Of a stretch of DNA of 64,000 nt, positions 60,238 through 64,000 are shown in pieces; within the stretch, counting starts at the first letter, position 1; every line of letters starts with the position of its first letter. Below the pieces are notes generated by a model. The model worked only from the letters and a program-made list of their open reading frames with translations, was not told where the DNA came from and made no database searches. Position numbers and translations under genes: made by a program. Source of the DNA: Drosophila pseudoobscura (Eukaryota > Arthropoda > Insecta > Diptera > Drosophilidae). The stretch lies in NCBI RefSeq assembly GCF_009870125.1, contig NC_046683.1, positions 44,221,869-44,285,868 of the forward strand. Reading direction: 5' to 3'.

Positions 60238-61500
60238 ATGGGGGCTGGCCAGCCGCAGTGTCTCTGCCGGCCCCATCCCATCCTGTCCGCCGTTCAGTGT
60301 CATTTTTGCGGGACTCTGCAATTCATTTGATTTAATGTTTAATTGCCGCGACAATCGCTGCCAATGCAACAGCACCACAAGAAAGAGAGGCAGCAGCAGC
60401 AGCTTTGCCTTTGTCTCTATGAAATATTAAGAATAATTAAGAAAAAAACTTTTCATTGTACTTATTTGTATATGCTCGTAGGTTGTAAGCCGTATCTGTG
60501 TGAGCAGAACATGAGGCGTTTGTGTGTGTGTGTGTGCGTGTGCCTGTGTGTGTGCGCAATGAAATAAGTTTTCGAATATTGAAATTTGAAATTTCCCCTC
60601 GTTGAACGCAACTGTGCGCCAGATAAATCAGGCAGGCGGCATGCGATTCGAGTGGGAATATCATATTCGTATGTTTGTATCCGTATGTATATTTAGACCC
60701 GCTGACGTACTTATTTATGTGTGCAAATGTTTATGTCCAAGTGTTTACGGCCATCAATGTACAGAACTTAACCCATTAATTTCGACGACATTTAAACTAT
60801 AATATGCCTATACAATATCAAGGTCTAGTATCTTTTCTTTGATTCGTCCTCAACATGAATACATAATTAGTTTGTAAATGCTTTTGCTTTTACTTTTACT
60901 TTTGCTGCTACCCATTTTGTATGTTTGTATGTATATTCGCCTAATTATGACGTGTGCGTGTTTTAAACAGTCTCAGTCTTCTAGTTTTTAATGGTTTCGT
61001 CGTTTATTGCTTTTTGTGTTTGTCTGTCGTAATTTGTTATGGAATTTCCAGGCAGATATTGCCGAACATCTCGAGGCTTCTAATTAATACAATAGCTTAT
61101 GCTATACATATATTGTACACCCGAAATCATAGAGTTCCTTCCGCTGAAGCTAACTACTGCACCTGGACCTGGCTCCTGGAGTTTAGTCAACAGACACATA
61201 TTTTTGTTTAGTTGTAAGAACCCGAATAGTCTCTAAGCCAAATGTCAAATATGGATCATTATATGTATGTGTATTGCAAATCAAAAGTGGATATTTATGC
61301 ATTACTTTTTTCTTGTATTTATTTCGTATCGTTCGGGAACATACACAATTGTATAGAGTTCATAGTTCGTTTAGCAGAGCTATAAAAGATGTAGGAGATT
61401 GTACAGTAAAATATATAAAATAAGCAAGATGTGTTGATCCTGTGGACATCTTTTAGAGGGGGGAGCTGGCAGGCAGGACTGCACAGGAAAAGTTTCTATA
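60238..61500. other. Region between convergent Tasp1 and the secreted cysteine-rich gene
   Basis: This 1.3-kb AT-rich interval has a (TG)n tract at 60521-60556. It must contain both 3' untranslated regions. I see no gene; the open frames come from low-complexity sequence. Confidence 0.5.
60521..60556. repeat. (TG)n tract
   Basis: An interrupted TG dinucleotide run downstream of Tasp1. Confidence 0.85.
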
Positions 61501-62399
61501 CTAAGTCTGGGCCTGTGTAGTACACCTGGTCGGTTTGGTGGCGGTGCACTTATTGGCGTCCACGCTGTAGTATGGAGTAGGGGACTTGCAACTGTATAAG
61601 ATGGCAAGCCATGTGGACTCTGTAAGTTTCTCGCAGTAAATATAACTACTGCATGTCGTGTCGGCGGTATTATCTATGTCGAAGAATGTATTTGTTTTCA
61701 CAGAAAGTGCGCAGGCTGCCTCCAACTCAGTTTGTGTAGGAACAGAGGGTACGGTCGGCGGCGTATAGTCGGTGTTGCTGCAAGTACTAGTTGATGCACT
61801 CAACTGTGAAAGAAGCAAAGATTTAGTATATCTCAAAGTATATCATCAGAGCGGGTTACGTACACCAATAAAAGTGAGGGCACAGTTGGGCACACAGAGT
61901 GTTCCATAAGTGCCGAGGGCCTCTGTGATACAGGTCTCATCCGTACCGCATGCGTACGGTGTTGTGGATACCTTTTGGTCAACACATCGGGCATACTGGG
62001 TCTTGCTGACACAGGCGAACTTGCCGCTGCCAATGCAGACACCACAGTTTTCACCGTTTCCTTCACTGGATCCACCGCTTGAGCCGCCACACACGTCCAG
62101 AATATTAACACCATCCACAGACTCACTCTTCACGCAGACTTCCGCAGTGTTGCTGCAAACGGTGCCGGTGGGACATGTCTCAGTATCGCCAATTGCAACA
62201 TTATCTGGGCGAAAACGGAGCTGTGTAGATATTACGACAACAACCAGAATTCCTCATAGAACTTACTCATGCAATTTTTGTATTCGGTTGTGCTCAAACA
62301 TAGGGCATCGTTGCTGCTCTGACACTCGTTACACTCCTGTGCCGCCACAGAAACCAGAAGCAGGGCAGCAATGGCTGAAAATGCTAGGGTATTCCGCAT
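61501..62399 (-). CDS. Secreted cysteine-rich, peritrophin-like protein
   Basis: The exons are 62399-62267, 62204-61864 and 61803-61501, giving 258 residues. An obvious signal peptide (LAFSAIAALLLVSVAAQ) is followed by three cysteine-rich modules. The first two repeat CxxC..., CxSxTxYxxC and later CxTG/CGTDETC patterns. The third (CSSYIYCEK, YSCKSPTPYYS, CTATKPTRC) has the spacing and aromatic residues of a type-2 chitin-binding (peritrophin) domain. It is probably a secreted or mucin-like protein of the gut, cuticle or salivary gland. I do not recognise the precise gene; paralogues exist in fly genomes. A TATA box and initiator stand upstream. Serine, threonine and proline-rich linkers suggest O-glycosylation. 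Confidence 0.8.
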
Positions 62400-62452
62400 T
62401 TTTCTTCGGGATAAAGGATGTGTTTGGGGATGGGCTGCTCTACGTTTGGCGT

Positions 62453-62491
62453 CAAACTGATATGGGGCCTCCAAACGATGCGCCTTATATA
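62453..62491 (-). promoter_or_regulatory. TATA box and initiator of the peritrophin-like gene
   Basis: On the minus strand TATATAAG (62491-62484) is followed 33 nt later by TCAGTTTG (62460-62453), a match to the fly initiator. The predicted start at 62458 leaves a leader of about 59 nt before the ATG at 62399. The spacing is right for a focused, strongly regulated promoter. Confidence 0.75.
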
Positions 62492-62499
62492 GTAGCTGG

Positions 62500-64000
62500 A
62501 AGACCGAAGCTTCGCGGAATTCACGATCAGCATCAACCTTCAACCGTTTATGGGTCCTGCATGTGATAATGCTATTTGCCAGATTTTGCTTGGCTTGTCT
62601 CCCAGCCGTAAATCTAACATCATAAAGTATTATTGAAGCTTTTTTCTGCCGAGGCGTGGCTCCAAATATCAGCAAAAAAAAACAACAAGCATTTGTATCT
62701 GGATGTGCTTTTCACGATATAATTAACCAAGGCTAGAGTTCTTTAAAGCTACGGCTGTACGGATACGGATGGTTCATTTGACTGACTCATGGACTCAAAA
62801 TGTGTGTCCCGGAATTTGTAATCTAAGCGCATTTTTATGTTGTACTTAGAGCTCTGTATACTGCTATTGTCTTTTTATACCCGGTTAAGGTAGAGTAAAG
62901 CAATCGGTATAGTAGGTTCCTAATGTACCCCAAATATTTTTGAATGCAGACCAATCGTTTCCAAGAGATGATATCATATGTATAATAGTGACAGTGAAAA
63001 GAGATCAACATTTATTTTGAAATATTCTTCTATGATCGATTATTGCTAGAGATTCCAAAGAATAAAACCCTATTCTGATGAGTGGTACAAAGTAAACCTT
63101 TAGTCCTTAATTTTCGACTTTGATCAACGTTAAAGTTGATACAACCCAAAAAAGGTTGTGGTATTTCTTCCAATGCATGCCCTGCAAACAGATTTGCCCG
63201 GGGGTTAATTTCAGACAACGTTTTATCAGCAAATAATTAAATTATTACCGAGTATGTTATCAAAGAAATTGTAAACCTTGAATGAGAGATATGTGGAATT
63301 TCTCACGAAATCGACAGAGATTGTTATCTGCTGAGAACAAAACGTATTAGGGTATGCAAAATCAAAATAACACCATAAGACACCATTCCAAAAGATATTC
63401 AGAGTTTGCTTGCGATCACATTTATTAAGTTTCGTATTTGAATCAAATTTTCTTAAATATTTTCTCACACAATTTTACATATTACACAATTCACGATTTA
63501 TATTAATTTATATTTTGTTGTTGTTGTTGTTGGTGTATGTTTGTTTATGTATGCATTTGCTTATCGTTTCCATTTACGAGTAACACAAAAATCTCTTAGG
63601 CGAATTTAATAAATAACAGAAATATGTATGCATAGGGGCGTATGATCATTTGTTTCGTTATAAGCGAAGGTAAAATATAGTACGATATAATACGATTCAA
63701 AGTGAGGGAGAAACTAATAATTAACGTAATCGAATAGTAGAAGTAATAGTGCATATGCAGGCCAGCATATCCTGATATGCTCTCGTATCTGTATCTGTAA
63801 CTACATATATATTGTAGAAGAGCGCCATGGAGCTTGTATTCGGTACGCTCCTCAGATTGCGGGGGCGTTGTGGGTATAAAAATGGTATAATGGTATGGTG
63901 TAAAATATGGGGGTGTTTCGGGGGTAGGGTGGTGGTACACTAAACACAATTACGAATGATACGGATGATAATGATTACACTTAGTACGTTGACGCGTGGG
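62500..64000. other. Right-end noncoding region
   Basis: This 1.5-kb AT-rich stretch has a fragment resembling the conserved part of DINE-1/SGM elements near 62872-62918 and a GTT trinucleotide run at about 63513-63532. No convincing gene is visible. The longer minus-strand frame at 63596-63949 is low-complexity and unlike any family I know. Confidence 0.5.
62872..62918 (+). mobile_element. DINE-1/SGM-like fragment
   Basis: The sequence TTTTTATACCCGGTTAAGG followed by TAGAGTAAAG...GGTATAGTAGG resembles the conserved block of Drosophila INE-1/DINE-1 and obscura-group SGM repeats (TATACCCG.TACTCG.AGAGTAAAAGGGTATACTAG). Only a short decayed piece is recognisable. Confidence 0.45.

Noticed and set aside
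63596-63949. 117-codon minus-strand frame at the right end
   Set aside because: Low-complexity composition (Y, S, I, P runs) in AT-rich DNA with no splice context or family resemblance.

Overview
The window is fly nuclear DNA. It is intron-rich, uses GT-AG introns (several only 58-72 nt long), and carries a run of genes recognisable as Drosophila orthologues: Ank2, a medium-chain acyl-CoA dehydrogenase, Tonsoku-like, Zn72D, IntS9, mitochondrial IleRS, ATPsynbetaL, a WD-repeat dynein-intermediate-chain-like protein, ClC-c, Taspase-1 and a secreted cysteine-rich protein. All fit Muller element D (3L of D. melanogaster). The noncoding DNA is full of the ACGAGTA/TACTCGT motif, and genes placed at 66A and 72D in D. 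melanogaster are adjacent here. Both points suggest an obscura-group species, where this element is often fused to the X (XR). The species assignment is inference.

Positions 1-28,318 (minus strand) hold Ankyrin 2. I reconstructed seventeen coding exons with matching phases, from the start exon (23,479-23,502) through 24 or so ankyrin repeats, ZU5, UPA and death domains, an 861-codon exon (6,049-8,631) and a giant repetitive exon that runs off the left edge. At least 3,368 codons lie inside the window. Alternative forms are suggested by a 200-codon histidine-rich first exon (27,719-28,318) and by an open read-through of the ZU5 exon that would end a protein of about 1,203 residues. A decayed RpS10 retrocopy lies in reverse orientation in an intron between ankyrin-repeat exons.

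Positions 30,184-36,697 hold Mcad (plus) and Tonsl (minus), arranged tail to tail. From 37,379 on comes the 72D-type block: Zn72D (plus), IntS9 (plus), IleRS-m (minus), ATPsynbetaL (minus), a WD40 gene (plus), ClC-c (minus), Tasp1 (plus) and a peritrophin-like gene (minus). Tonsl/Zn72D, ATPsynbetaL/WD40 and ClC-c/Tasp1 are divergent pairs sharing short upstream regions. IntS9 and IleRS-m converge with only 49 nt between their stop codons.

The genes are a eukaryotic chromosomal neighbourhood rather than an operon. Their roles are cytoskeleton-membrane linkage (Ank2), beta-oxidation (Mcad), replication repair (Tonsl), RNA processing (Zn72D, IntS9), mitochondrial translation and ATP synthesis (IleRS-m, ATPsynbetaL), dynein transport, endosomal chloride transport (ClC-c), proteolytic activation (Tasp1) and a secreted, probably chitin- or mucin-type product. 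I found no prokaryotic system, CRISPR array, rRNA or tRNA. The most interesting material is inside Ank2: SxIP-type EB1-binding motifs, DFLxxE repeats, the tandem tail repeat, the alternative ends and the nested pseudogene. The modified sperm-type ATP synthase beta subunit is also notable.
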